Under the pieces are notes generated by a model, which did no database searches, was not told where the DNA came from, and saw nothing but the letters and a program-made list of their open reading frames with translations. Shown piece after piece: positions 33,344 to 44,537 of a DNA stretch of 64,000 bases. The DNA is from Plasmodiophora brassicae (lineage: Eukaryota > Endomyxa: Phytomyxea > Phytomyxea > Plasmodiophorida): positions 992,001 to 1,056,000 of the forward strand of contig CP145411.1 in NCBI GenBank assembly GCA_036867785.1. The letters run 5' to 3'. The position numbers and the translations under genes are program-made. Each line of letters begins with the position of its first letter. Within the stretch, counting starts at the first letter, position 1.

Positions 33344-34446
33344 TCGGCAGCAGTCGGTAAGCCTTCGTTGTTAGCCAGTAAGTATCCTAAGTAACAGGTG
33401 GCTTTAACGCAAACCTTACGCAAGATGATCTGGAACTGATTGCCAGCTTCAAACGACGGAATCATATGTATGACGTGGAATGTGGCTGCTGTGTTTGGGA
33501 CTATCAAATGCCTGTAATTAGATATCAACGAAAAGATGTTGGGGTAGGGCATGACTGCATGAGCCCAAACATGGTCGAGGTGGACGTCTACAAGTATGGA
33601 GCCAGTCTCCAGTTGAAAGAACACTTCTCCTCGTTTTCGACCTCAGCACTAGCGCCGCCGTCAATGATCGGGGCAGGGGCTGCGTCCACCGGTATCGTCT
33701 ATGCTATAGTAAGGCGCCTGAAAGATCGCTGGGGCAGTTCGTATGCCGCGGACGACATCCAATGGCAGATATGGGCAAATGGCATATTGCGATTAACGTC
33801 GCGCTCGAGCTCGTCCAGTCGTTCTTCCAGGTCATCAAGAATGTCGATGGCAAGATCATTCCGTCTGCCCACAGATGCCACGGCAGCATCGCTGTTCAGA
33901 GGCGAATGTCTGAACAGATGAATAACGCTCATTGGTGGCGGTTCGTTGATAAGCGCATCATGCCGGTGCGAGGGCTCCCTAGGTATGTCATTTGCCCATA
34001 TCTGCCACTGGATGTCGTCCGCGGCATGCGAACTGCCCCAGCGATCTTTCAGGCGCCTTACTATAGCATAGACGATACCGGTGGACGCAGCCCCTGCCCC
34101 GATCATTGACGGCGGCGCTAGTGCTGAGGTCGAAAACGAGGAGAAGTGTTCTTTCAACTGGAGACTGGCTCCATACTTGTAGACGTCCACCTCGACCATG
34201 TTTGGGCTCATGCAGTCATGCCCTACCCCAACATCTTTTCGTTGATATCTAATTACAGGCATTTGATTCCTGCGACGCGAACGCCAAACACAGCACGCAC
34301 ATTCCACGTCATACATATGATTCCGTCTTTTGAAGCTGGCAGTCAGTTCCAGATCATCTTGCGTAATCTGTCAGATTTGCGTTAAAGCCACCTGCTACTT
34401 AGGATACTTACTGGCTAGTAACGAAGGCTTACCGGCTGCTGGCGAA
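33344..34446. repeat. Large imperfect palindrome, arms about 440-460 bp
   Basis: Left arm about 33344-33786 and right arm about 33984-34446 are inverse complements, interrupted by a unique loop of about 197 bp. Both arms start outward with CGGTAAGCCTTCGTT. Differences are mostly substitutions plus a few short indels (for example the right arm has extra bases near 34270). Each strand has an open frame beginning MYDVEC near the outer third of an arm. The minus-strand frame (34316-33699) runs through the loop with the helical segment DLAIDILDDLEERLDELERD. No transposase, known family or target-site duplication was found. Confidence 0.9.
33699..34316 (-). CDS. Open frame across the palindrome, unrecognised
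   Basis: 205 codons from MYDVECACCVW through KEHFSSFSTSALAPPSMIGA and TGIVYAIVRRLKDRW, then the loop-specific SVGRRNDLAIDILDDLEERL. The loop part looks like genuine coiled-coil coding sequence. The mirrored frame on the plus strand (33466-33921) shares the first 110 residues and then becomes low-complexity Ser/Arg, so the minus frame plus right arm is the better candidate for an original gene part. Confidence 0.35.
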   Translation of the reverse strand: MYDVECACCVWRSRRRNQMPVIRYQRKDVGVGHDCMSPNMVEVDVYKYGASLQLKEHFSSFSTSALAPPSMIGAGAASTGIVYAIVRRLKDRWGSSHAADDIQWQIWANDIPREPSHRHDALINEPPPMSVIHLFRHSPLNSDAAVASVGRRNDLAIDILDDLEERLDELERDVNRNMPFAHICHWMSSAAYELPQRSFRRLTIA

Positions 34447-34905
34447 CTACGAAGACATGCATGCTCGCTGTTGACAGCGATGCAATCGACATAGCTCGAC
34501 AGCAATGTCGAACACGGCAGATCGAAATTCCGCGAACGCGCGAAACACGACCTCCTTGGTGGCCACGTGCTGAACAGTTCCCTTCTAGGCGCTCTTATAC
34601 GGCTTCACGTTTGTGAGGAGCTTAAGGTGATATACATTACCGCCTTCCCCTGACGCATCTGCGCTCTTTCAGTGAATACAACAGAACGTGATGGCGAGGT
34701 AGAAGACGTAGGTAGTATCGGATCCGGCTGTGGTTCGCCTTCACTCCCGGGCCCGTCCACGTCTTCTCCCCAGCAGCTCGCCGGCAACCGCAATGTGAAA
34801 TCTCCGTGGCACCCGTCGCGGCAGTTCCATTTTTGGGCGAAAACGAAGCATACCTGTGCAAACAATCATACAGTGCGCCACGGACTGCGTGCCCCGACCT
34901 CTGTC
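34447..34905. other. Gap between palindrome and ABHD3-like gene
   Basis: About 460 bp. A plus-strand frame with GSGCGSPSLPGPSTSSPQQL is open into the next gene but lacks recognisable features; it is most likely the promoter and 5' leader of the hydrolase. Confidence 0.4.
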
Positions 34906-36333
34906 ATGGATCTTGTCACGCTATGGCTGGGTCTGACTGCCGCCGCTCTGTTTCTGTGGAATCTGAACGTATGGCTCACGAAGAGGTACGACTGCCGCGT
35001 TGTGTGTAGTGGTGGCGCGTCGTCACATGTTGAACGTAGGTGGAAATCGCATCATCTAGTCTATGTTCCCACGGAGTTCAACGAGGGCATCCTACAGCGC
35101 TGCCCACGAATGTCTTCGTACTCGCCGCCGTTCTTCCTCGTACGTCCAGCGTCCTGTCTTTTGCTACCACATGCTCACGTCAGTTGAAGGCACACGGCAC
35201 AGTCCATTCCATATGGTCGTCAGCGCTTCGTGAGCGGGTTGACGATTTCCCTGCTTACCATCGCGTTCCCGTGCGATTATCATGCGGAGCGAGTGTCTCC
35301 ATCGATTGGTCCGTTAGGGACATCGACCGGCGTAGGAAGACCATCCTGGTGCTTCATGGTATCACTGGCCATTCGATGGCCAGCTACTGTAAGCACATGG
35401 TCAAGAGCGCCACCAAACGAGGGTTCCAGTGCGTGGTTAGTCTGCGTATTCAATCGGTGACGCCCCTGGGGTTAATCCTGGTTGCCAGCTAATGAACAAC
35501 CGAGGGTGCGGCGGCAACGTGCTCCACACAGCCGTTTCGTTCAACGCCGCCCGAACATCTGATGTCCGCGAGGTCGTCAAGCTGATACGGACCGAATTCC
35601 TGGATGAATCCACACCCTTGTTCATGATTGGCTTCTCGATGGGCGGCACTGTCCTGATACGGTACTTGGCAGAAGGCGACTGTAAGGGCATGGTGCGCGG
35701 CGCTGTGGCAATCAGCACGAATTTCAACATGGATCGCACTGCCGCTTTCATGGAGCGCCCGTACTCCTTTGGGAAGCACGTCGTCAACCGCGCTTTCTGC
35801 AAACGCCTGATCCAGTGGTTCCGCGTCCATGAGCACGTGTTCCGCACCCATTCTCAAATCGACGTCGAACTTGTGTACCGATGCCGAACCCTACGTGAGT
35901 ACGACGCTCTTGTCAATGTGCCCACCAGTGAATTCGAAAGCGTTGCTGAGTATTATGCAGCGTGCTCCACAGACGACAAGGTTGTCATCATTGGTTTGCT
36001 CCATGCGATCAATGTACTAATCGGTCTAACAGGTTGGGCTAGTTCCAGTCCCTTTGCTCTGCCTGCAGTCAGCGGATGATCCGGTCTGCCTTGCCGAGTG
36101 CATTCCGGTCTCCGCGTTCCAAACCAATCCGCACATCATTCTGTAACAGATCGCCACACGCGCCGTGCTCTGCCCTGTGCTGACCTGATGCGTTGCTGTG
36201 CAGAAACATCGCACCGGGTGGCGGCCATGTCGGCTTCCTCGAGAATGCGCGACTCAACTCCAGTTCCTGGATGGAAGATTGCACCCTCGACTTCTTCGAC
36301 GCTATCGTCGCTGATGACCTGGATCACCGATGA
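34906..36333 (+). CDS. ABHD1/2/3-type alpha/beta hydrolase
   Basis: Membrane-anchored lipase or phospholipase-like hydrolase. The N-terminal anchor is [20 protein letters not shown]. Then come [16 protein letters not shown] (oxyanion region), [10 protein letters not shown], and the nucleophile elbow [20 protein letters not shown] (GxSxG). The acid lies in [11 protein letters not shown]. Splicing out 36143-36203 (61 nt) restores [16 protein letters not shown] with the catalytic His. Cap-region [13 protein letters not shown] matches the ABHD3 group. Substrate unknown; ABHD3 acts on medium-chain phosphatidylcholines. About 400 residues with five or six exons. Confidence 0.88.
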
Positions 36334-36490
36334 TACTGTTATTGTTAAACATGGACGACATATGATATCGCGCGCTCCCAAATCGTCCATCCGAACCGTT
36401 TGGCCTGATGGCAGACTGCGGCAGCGCTCCGCGGAGGAGGACCCCGCTCTGGGTACGTTGCAGCTTCGGAGTTTGGCCGACTGTGGATTG

Positions 36491-39033
36491 ATGCCGTCGG
36501 CGGGCGGGTCGTTGTGGCAGTACAGCCGGGAGGTCGCCGATGCGATCGCGGCGAACCGGCCCGTGGTGGCGCTGGAATCCACCATTATCAGCCATGGCAT
36601 GCCGTACCCGGAGAACGTGCAGACGGCGCACCAGGTCGAGGAGTGCATTCGCGAAGGCGGGGCCGTCCCGGCTACGATCGCTATCCTGGACGGGGTCATC
36701 CGCATCGGTCATAACAGCGGGACCGGTTTTCCGAATCGTCTATCCGACGCGTACGTGCAGGTCTAACGCGTGGCGAGCTGGAGCGTATTGCTCGAATCGG
36801 ACGGGAGATGGTGAAGGTATCCCGACGCGATCTGGCGTTTGTCTGCGCCAGCAAGCTGAACGGGTCGACAACGGTATCTGCAACGATGATCTGCGCGTAC
36901 CATGCCGGCATTAGCGTGTTCTGCACAGGCCCGTCCTCCATCGCTGCGCCTGCTGTATGATCCGTTGCTGACGCCGCACCTGTGTAATAGGAGGCATAGG
37001 CGGAGTTCATCGCGGCGTCCAGGACACGATGGACGTTTCGGCAGACTTAACCGAATTGGGGTACCGTTGCGCACGGCTCATTCGTACCGTTGCTCCTGGT
37101 TAATGGTGACGGCATCTTGAACAGGAGGACGCGAGTTGCCGTTGTTTGCGCCGGGGTGAAATCAATTCTGGACATTGGGCGGACTCTGGAGTTCCTGGAA
37201 ACGGAAGGCGTCCCTGTTGTGACACTGGGTGCCGATGAGTTCCCTGCTTTCTTTACGGCCAATAGCGGGTTCAAAACGCCCATGCGGCTTGATACGGTCC
37301 AGCAATGTGCCAACCTAATCAGTACGAAGGATACTAGCAGCTGCTGCTGCTGCTGGCCCCGCGTCTTACATTGGTGCCGACTTAGGGCATAACGAAACGC
37401 TGGGTCTGTCGAATGGTGCCGTCATTGCGGTCCCGATTCCTACGACGTCATCGGCTCTGGGTGCTCAAGTAGAGGGGGCAACTCAGCAAGCACTTCAGGA
37501 GGCGGTAAAGCGAGGGATTACGGGACGACACATTACTCCGTTCCTTCTACAACGTATTGCTGAATTGACCCAGGGAGCATCGCTTCGAGCCAGTACGTCC
37601 CCAGTCCCGTTTGCGTGTTCGTCATCGTTAGGTTTATGCTGTTGCTTCCCTTTCAGATGTCGAGCTTATCAAAAACAACGCAAAGCACAGCGCTGCCATC
37701 GCGAAAGCGTTAGCCGGCCAATCTCCCAGCCATGAAGGGGTAATACAATCTTGTCTTTGATAGCATGTGTGCTTCATTAACAGGCCATCAGGCTCCTTCA
37801 GTTTTGGTCGTTGGCGGATGCGCGCTTGATGTGCTCGCGCTGACGCCCGCTATGATTCCGAAAACGTCCAACCCTGGGCAGGTTCACCATTCGTATGGAG
37901 GCGTTGCAAGAAATATTGCAGAATGCTGTGCTCGTCTTGGTCAGAGGGTTGCCATTGCAACTGCCGTCGGCAATGATGTCGTTGGGAAGCAAATCCTGGG
38001 AGAACTGGAGTCGCTCAACGTGGATACGTCGAGCTGTGTCACGGTCGAGGGAGCGCGAACGGCATCTTACGTTGCCGTACATGGAGATGACGGCGGTTTG
38101 AACTCGTGTGGGCCCTCGCTTAAAGCATTTGCTAAATTCGTACTATCAGGTGACCTATCCTTGGCGATTGCCGACTTCGCTGTGATTGAGGCACACTTTG
38201 CTACCCAAGAGATGCTGCCGACGCTTCGGCGTCGCGTCGAATCCGTCGATGTGTCCTTCGTCGTCCTTGACGGAAACCTGTCAGCACGGGTTCTATCGTC
38301 TCTCATCGAGCACGCATTCGTTTCCGGCAAACGTGTCTGGTTCGAGCCGATCTCCATTGCTAAGTCGAGTAGGTAGTGAGCCTGGCGTTCAATGGGGCCA
38401 CAGAATGTTTGACATCAGCCGGTTCGTGTTTCGTAGACCGGTTCGTTGGCGTCCTAGTGCATCGCCCCGACATGTTTCGCCGATATTCCTCGCTGATATA
38501 TCTGTCTGCAAATACGCTCGAAGCGATGGCAATGGCAACGGCACTCAGGAGCAAGGTGTTTCACAAACCGGTCAGTTTTTCATTGAGCGGACGGCGTGCC
38601 ACTGACACGGCATCGGGCATTGAAAGGGCCCAAGTTCACTTGAGGACGCCATCGAAACGTTGACCATATCCGGCATTGGCCACCTGGTTGTCATGTGCGG
38701 CGCAGAGGGTGGGTGACGACGACTCGGCTGTGCCATTGGAAGGCAGTGTATGATACGGCGCCCAGGTGCCTTGGTATGCTCAGGGACAAAACAAGTGATT
38801 GAAAAGATTAATGCCCAGTACGTGGATCCGAACGACATCGTTAACACGAATGGTGCCGGGGATTGCCTTGTTGCGTCAACGATAACGGGCCTGACCAGAG
38901 GACTTGACCTGGGCGATGCCGTCCGACGTGCGATGCCCATTGCTGCGCTCACTGTTCAATCCCGGAAGTCCGTTTCCGAGAAGATTAACCCCTCCCTGCT
39001 CACGAATACCGGCTTGCCGAGGGCTCGCTTGTG
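36491..39033 (+). CDS. Bifunctional pseudouridine-5'-phosphate glycosidase / pseudouridine kinase
   Basis: Degrades pseudouridine: the PfkB-type kinase phosphorylates it, PsuG then splits the C-C bond to uracil and ribose 5-phosphate. PsuG part: [20 protein letters not shown]. Splicing out 36708-36760 (53 nt) gives [57 protein letters not shown] and [20 protein letters not shown] follow. An intron of about 44 nt near 37.74 kb leads directly to the kinase: [34 protein letters not shown] and the PfkB signature [12 protein letters not shown]. The single-chain fusion occurs in several eukaryotes, while bacteria encode two genes. Confidence 0.9.
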
Positions 39034-39450
39034 ACAGAATACAGGTCATGATTACTACTCACACAGTTGTAACTGTTCAGCCACAGCGCATCCGCCACAG
39101 CAGCAACCGATTGTCGTCCATCAGCCGCACCCCGGTTAAACCGGGTAATTCGGAAGCGACGACGTGTGGTAAATACGCAATGAGTCAAAGTCACTTCACG
39201 AATTAGGTAGGCTGTAAACTCGATTCTTGTACTACATTAAAGAAAGTTTAGGAAAGTTAAGCACCGAAGTCAAGTTTTAAGAAAGAAAGCTGTTTGAGAC
39301 GATCGGCATAGATGCTGGACAGGGACAAGTTTGGATATCGTTAGGGCAATGACTAGATGTTACAGATGATCGATTTCAAAGGAAGAACGGTAGCAATCCG
39401 CTTCACAACTGAATGCGCTAGATGGATGTAAATGACGGAATGCACTTCTA
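39034..39450. other. Intergenic gap, A-rich
   Basis: About 415 bp between convergent genes. The stretch 39225-39300 is unusually A-rich (GTTTTAAGAAAGAAAGCTG). No gene or RNA recognised; probably both 3' ends and poly(A) signals. Confidence 0.5.
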
Positions 39451-42400
39451 GAGAGGCAAACCCACAGCGTGAGGCCATGATGCACTAGTGGAAGGATGTG
39501 TCCCCCGTGCCGACCAAACACCCGAAGTGGATGTTGCAATATCCTCCGAAGCCTCAGCGGTGGAGACACGAGGCGCGCGCGCAGGCCCCGATGCAGACGG
39601 AACGTTATCGTTCGGGAATGACCTACAACAAACGTTTACCAACACGAAATAACAGTTAACCAAACGTGATGCAGACCTTGCAAACGAAGACCGGTATTCG
39701 GAGGATCCCGAGGACGGACGGCCAACGGAGCCCCACTCAACAGAATGATCGTCTACGGGAACCGGATGATGACGTTGACTTGACGACGGCGGCGGCGCTT
39801 GATATTTCGTGGGATTCGGACTCCACGGCGACCCGCTGCCGACGTTCGGTCGGAAGGCAGCGGCAGAGGCATCAAGCACAAGCGTAGATGAAACAGAAGG
39901 GTCCATCCACGCGCTTGGACTACCACCACTGCTGCTAGAATCAACGTGCTCAGCAGCGCCCCAAACGGACGAGTTATGCATGTCGTGGAACGCATACGGC
40001 GACTGATGCTGCGGTTGAGGGAATAGCGCAGGAACCCGATAATACGCATTCTGTACAGTCGGGTGTTAAGTGCTGTGCGTAAATACATGAGCACAGCCCC
40101 GATATACCTCGTCACGAGCAAGATGTGGAGGCACGCCATGTGAATAAGCGCCGTTGGTGTGATTTCCCGGAGCCCATTGAGGGGACTCAATCTGGTGCCA
40201 CATACCAGGGTGCGCATGGCGTCGCCGAGTACCCATTGCCATGTGCGGTTGCAGCCCGCCGGACGACATGTAGAAAACTGGTTGCGCTGCAACAGCACCC
40301 TCGCACGACCAAGAGGCCAGTGCACGATCCCAGTGGGCGAGCTTGCGCATCTTACGATCAACCGGCTCCGGATCTTTGAGCTCCCGTTCGAGATACGCTC
40401 GCAGGTCGTTTTCGACTGTTGCCCAGAAAGCACGATACTCTTCACGGCAGTCGGTAGTGGCGTTCCACAGATGGACGAGGGGTTCGAACACAAACGCCGA
40501 CTTCTGATTGCCCGGCGTCATGTCATATGCCTGAAGGACCTCTTTCATATGCAGCGACGGGTCGGGAGCATATGATGCCGCCTTGAGAATTGAGGACGTG
40601 TGATGCGCCGAAAACCTAAATGCTCGGTCCTCCTTCTTTGCCTAACGTTGCATTAACATCATTAGTACAGCATCTCGTGGAACACTTTTGTGTCCGTACC
40701 TGAAACCAGCGCCAGCACAAGTCAAAGTCCCGACGATGAGCCGCAACGTGCAGCGCCAGGCCAGACGGGTATTTCCCAAGCAGTTTGTGGTGACGCTCGA
40801 AGCACCTGATGCGGGACGTTAATGCGAGAGTTTACCAGCAGGGCAGTTAGGACACCAACCATTTCACTCTCTTGAACCACTTATTGGCCTCTTGCTGCTG
40901 ATTACGACTGTACTTGAAGAACGCTTTAGAGCAGAGTGTCACGACTTCCTCAATCGTATGTTCGTTGACAGATTCGACAGTTGACGCGACACGCCACCCT
41001 ATGTTGAAGTTCTCCTCCTCGATACACTTTTCAAGCAGAACGCCAGTCAGGTGGCATGCAGCTGGCCGACCGTCTTCAATCATATTCAGCAAGCGCTTGA
41101 AGTCCTCATTGGACAAGTAGTCCTTCTCAGACGTAATGGTCCGAACCATAAAGTCAACAAGGGCTTCCTGCTCATCAGCTGAAGAGGTCGCGCCACGCTC
41201 TTCAGACAGTTTATGCCGATCTGCCGACGATATAATCCGGACGGCGAGCTTCTCAAGCGGATCGAGGTGCGAATCCTGAATCAAATCGAGCATTTCCTGA
41301 ACTTGGCTGCGTTCGCCATCCTTCGATCGAACGTCGCCACACCTATGACGACGACATGTCACTAGACCAAACAGGAATGCATACGACGATGACTACGAAC
41401 TCGATGTTCTTCCGTAGGATGCGGTCGTTCTTTGTTGCCAACCTCATCAACGTCTTAAAGACAACAAAGTTCCAGTGATTGGGATGGACACCCATCTTCA
41501 TAACATCCATGGTCTCCTGGAAGTTATGCTGCGACGCCATCGAAGACGACGTACACGAGATTGCCAACTTGTGAATTGCCCGCACGCCGACCAGTTCACG
41601 AGCGTCACCTGGTAGACCGGGCGTCAAAACGTCCGGTATTGGTAGAACCCACACCGCCTCGTTCAAACCTTCGGATAAGTCGAGCAGAAGCATCCGACAG
41701 AACTCGGGCACAACTGGTGCCATCTTGAGGAAGAACGATGAGCAGGGCTCTCTGCCCCCAATAAACCGGGCAAGTTTCTCCTGCGCCTCCGCCTTCGTAA
41801 TCGCGTGTGCCTCGTAATCACGGCGGGCCAGGAAACTGCCCAACATCTCCGCTGTTATATAGGAGATGGAGCGATCACAGAGCACCGAGCGTATCGCTAG
41901 ACATTGCACCACATGAGTACGTGCGCTCTGCTCAGGCGCCACATAATAACATACCGGCTTTGAATTGGGACGGAAGTGCGTTCCCAAGGGACGGGAATAT
42001 GAAAAGGAAGTTTGCGGTAAAGCGGACCGGTGACGATTCCGACACCGCGAACTCCTTGAACATGCACACAACGTGCAAGGCCGGCTCAGGAGCGTCCGCC
42101 GCGAAATCCTGGGCATGCAGACGATCCATAACCTCATCGGGTTCGTTCTCGTTGACAATGGAGGACACGCGGACGACGAGAGCGTTCGCGTGCAACGATG
42201 TAATCTCGTGCCAGTCTAGCGACCCGACTTTGATAGATTCCCAGGCGCCCGTCGAAGGATCGCGCCTAAATTCGTACGACTGCACCTTGACGGGCGAGGC
42301 CCCCTCGAGGTCATGCCCGAGACCGCCGGCGATCGCCTGCGACCCGTATATGTTGGGCACCTGCGGATCGACGACCGACATGACGCCGATGGGCGCCGGC

Positions 42401-42492
42401 GACAGTGACGGCGGCGGCGATCCTCCAAGAACGCCGTCGACGCGATTTTGGCGTCCAACGGGGCTCGCTCGACCACCGCGAGCACTGCGCAA
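39451..42492 (-). CDS. Large unrecognised helical protein (one gene, possibly two)
   Basis: Coding blocks run continuously on the minus strand: MSVVDPQVPNIYGSQAIAGG near 42.38 kb; RDYEAHAITKAEAQEKLARF to LATKNDRILRKNI (41.9-41.4 kb); MLDLIQDSHLDPLEKLAVRI to QQQEANKWFKRVKWL (41.3-40.85 kb); KLLGKYPSGLALHVAAHRRD (40.8-40.7 kb); then MKEVLQAYDMTPGNQKSAFV and AYLERELKDPEPVDRKMRKL (40.55 kb on), ending in a Ser/Pro-rich tail. An 83-nt intron at about 40.62-40.70 kb contains TACTAAT. The last block of the first part and the 40.8 kb block can be joined in frame, so one gene of about 900 residues is likely. The helical repeats suggest an armadillo/TPR-like scaffold; no family identified. Confidence 0.55.
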
Positions 42493-42773
42493 TAGATCCG
42501 CACACCGTCCTGCGCCAAATTAGGAACACCAATCTGGCGGTGTGGGCCGGCCGTGGCCCGCGGGCCGCCGCGAGCCCACCGCGCACTGTCTGCGTCTCGG
42601 CATGACCAAACGAACCGGCGCAGATTCCCCCCAAACCCCGTTGCCCAGTGCGGGTCCAGCGGCCCGGGTCGCCCCTGTTCCGATGCCGCGCAACATTCCC
42701 ACGGTGCAGTCAGTGACGCAACAGCGGGGGGCCGGCGCGTGCCATGCAGACCTCGTGTTGCACTGGAGAACCA

Positions 42774-44201
42774 ATGGCATCGTTAACGACGCCTCCGACG
42801 TCGGCGTATGAGCGGTCGTTGCGATTGCAGGATGAGGTCAATGGGATTTTCGCGAAGTTGAAGACTCTGCCAGATTTCATCCACATTCCTCGGTCGCTGC
42901 CGGTCGCGCGTGAGAGGAAATGGTGCGATGATGTCCTGGCTGGTGAAGATGGCGACGATGGCGACGATGTCGAGATCACGGGAGAGAGCGGATTCCTGAT
43001 GCACTCGTTGCAGGGCATTGTGTCTTCTGAGACAATGATCGCGACGGGCGCTCAACTGCTAACGCAGCCTTTGAGAATGATTCGTGAGGTGTTTCGACCG
43101 CCAGACGGCACCGAACGCGATGGGCACCTTCTGACGCTACTTCGCGAAAGCCAGGAGGCTCATGACAGCAGCAGGTTTCAGGATGCACTCGATCTCCTGG
43201 CTGAGGCCCGGGCCTACCTCGAATCTCAAGACAAGCTGGCGGTTATTGCCCGTGAATCTCGCACGTTACGCGCCCAATCCGCGGTGACAAAGCCTTCACA
43301 GCAACCCATCGCCAGTCCACCGCCCGTCCAAGAAGAACAAAGCCCGGAAGAGACATCAGCCTCGACGACGGACGACGACATGACGAAATCTGAGGACGAG
43401 AGCGTGACTCCGTCCATCAATAGTACAGGGAAAGTGGCCGATCCACGAGAACCTGTATCAGCACCGGCGCCTGTCACCGAACAGGAGATCATCGCCGATC
43501 CGATCTTGTCCGAGCAGGAGCGAGTGAACGCCCGGATTTACATTCTGATGAGCGAGGCGAGCGTTAATGGCAGTGCCGACAATGAGAAGCTGGCGCTAAT
43601 CGCGGCCTGGACCGCGAGAGACATGGTCAACCAGTTACTGATGGACTCGTACAACACGGTGAACACGGCACACCCTGTGAACGCTCTCGTGCACAGTCTG
43701 CTGGGCACATCGGCGTACCACTTGGGGCGGAACGACATCGCATTGAAATGTCATTACGCGGCGCTGGAGATGCGCATGGACTTCACCGATGCTAACAACG
43801 AGGCCGTGTTCGTGGACCAGGCCGTCACCTTCAACAACCTCGGGGTGTGCCTAGCGGCCGTATCCCGCCCCGACGAAGCCTTCGTGTTCTTATCGGGCGC
43901 GTTCCACCTGCTGTACTATCGACTGCCAGACTGGCACCCTCGGTGCCGAGTCGTCATAGAGAACCTCGAAGCGATCCGGAACCGTGCCAAACAGTAATTC
44001 CCAGTGTCGTGTGAGCGGTACCGATTCCACAAACTGACACGTATTCCCTGCAGTCTTCATCTGCGCGGGCGAGACGCCACAGAAGCCGTCGACCGTCGAC
44101 AGTGGACAGTGGTCCTGGAGCCCTGGCAGATGCCCACGCTCGGGTCCACCAAGAAGGGCAAAAAGGGCAAAGCCGGCAAGAAAGGCAAAAAGAAGAAATA
44201 G
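42774..44201 (+). CDS. TPR-type protein with Lys/Gly-rich tail, unrecognised
   Basis: About 400 residues in exon 1: a helical N-terminus (YERSLRLQDEVNGIFAKLKT), an acidic Ser/Glu linker, then TPR-like pairs (ALVHSLLGTSAYHLGRNDIA, AVTFNNLGVCLAAVSRPDEA). The frame stops at 43997, but a donor at about 43986 and acceptor at about 44076 would join AIRN to HATEAVDRRQWTVVLEPWQ and a tail KKGKKGKAGKKGKKKK ending at 44201. That product reads more naturally than the truncated one. It shares a divergent promoter of about 280 bp with the minus-strand gene. Confidence 0.7.
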
Positions 44202-44537
44202 AAATCGGCAGCGTGTTCTTCGGCCAGGCGTGAGCCGCGAGACACACACACACCCTCTGTCTGCAGCACGTACAGAAGACGTGTGCGGGACTGCTCGCTG
44301 CAATCGTACAATAAGTCAATAACTGAAGTGTAACGCAGAAATGTCCGTTGCACATTTCGCATTCGTTCTCCGCAATTATTCTGAGGATCCCGGTACCGTC
44401 GAAGGCGTAAGGGATCGCCTTCCACGCGGGCATTTTCCAGACGTCGGACGTGGCCCGTGCCAGCCTTGTGTCGAGCACGTCACAGCCGCGGGTGTTTCAC
44501 CGTGCACGGCCGTCGGCATACGCGCGTTCTGACGGCA

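Noticed and set aside
33344-34446. Palindrome as a transposon with long terminal inverted repeats
   Set aside because: No transposase, no recognisable ends and no target duplication. Left as an inverted duplication of unknown origin.
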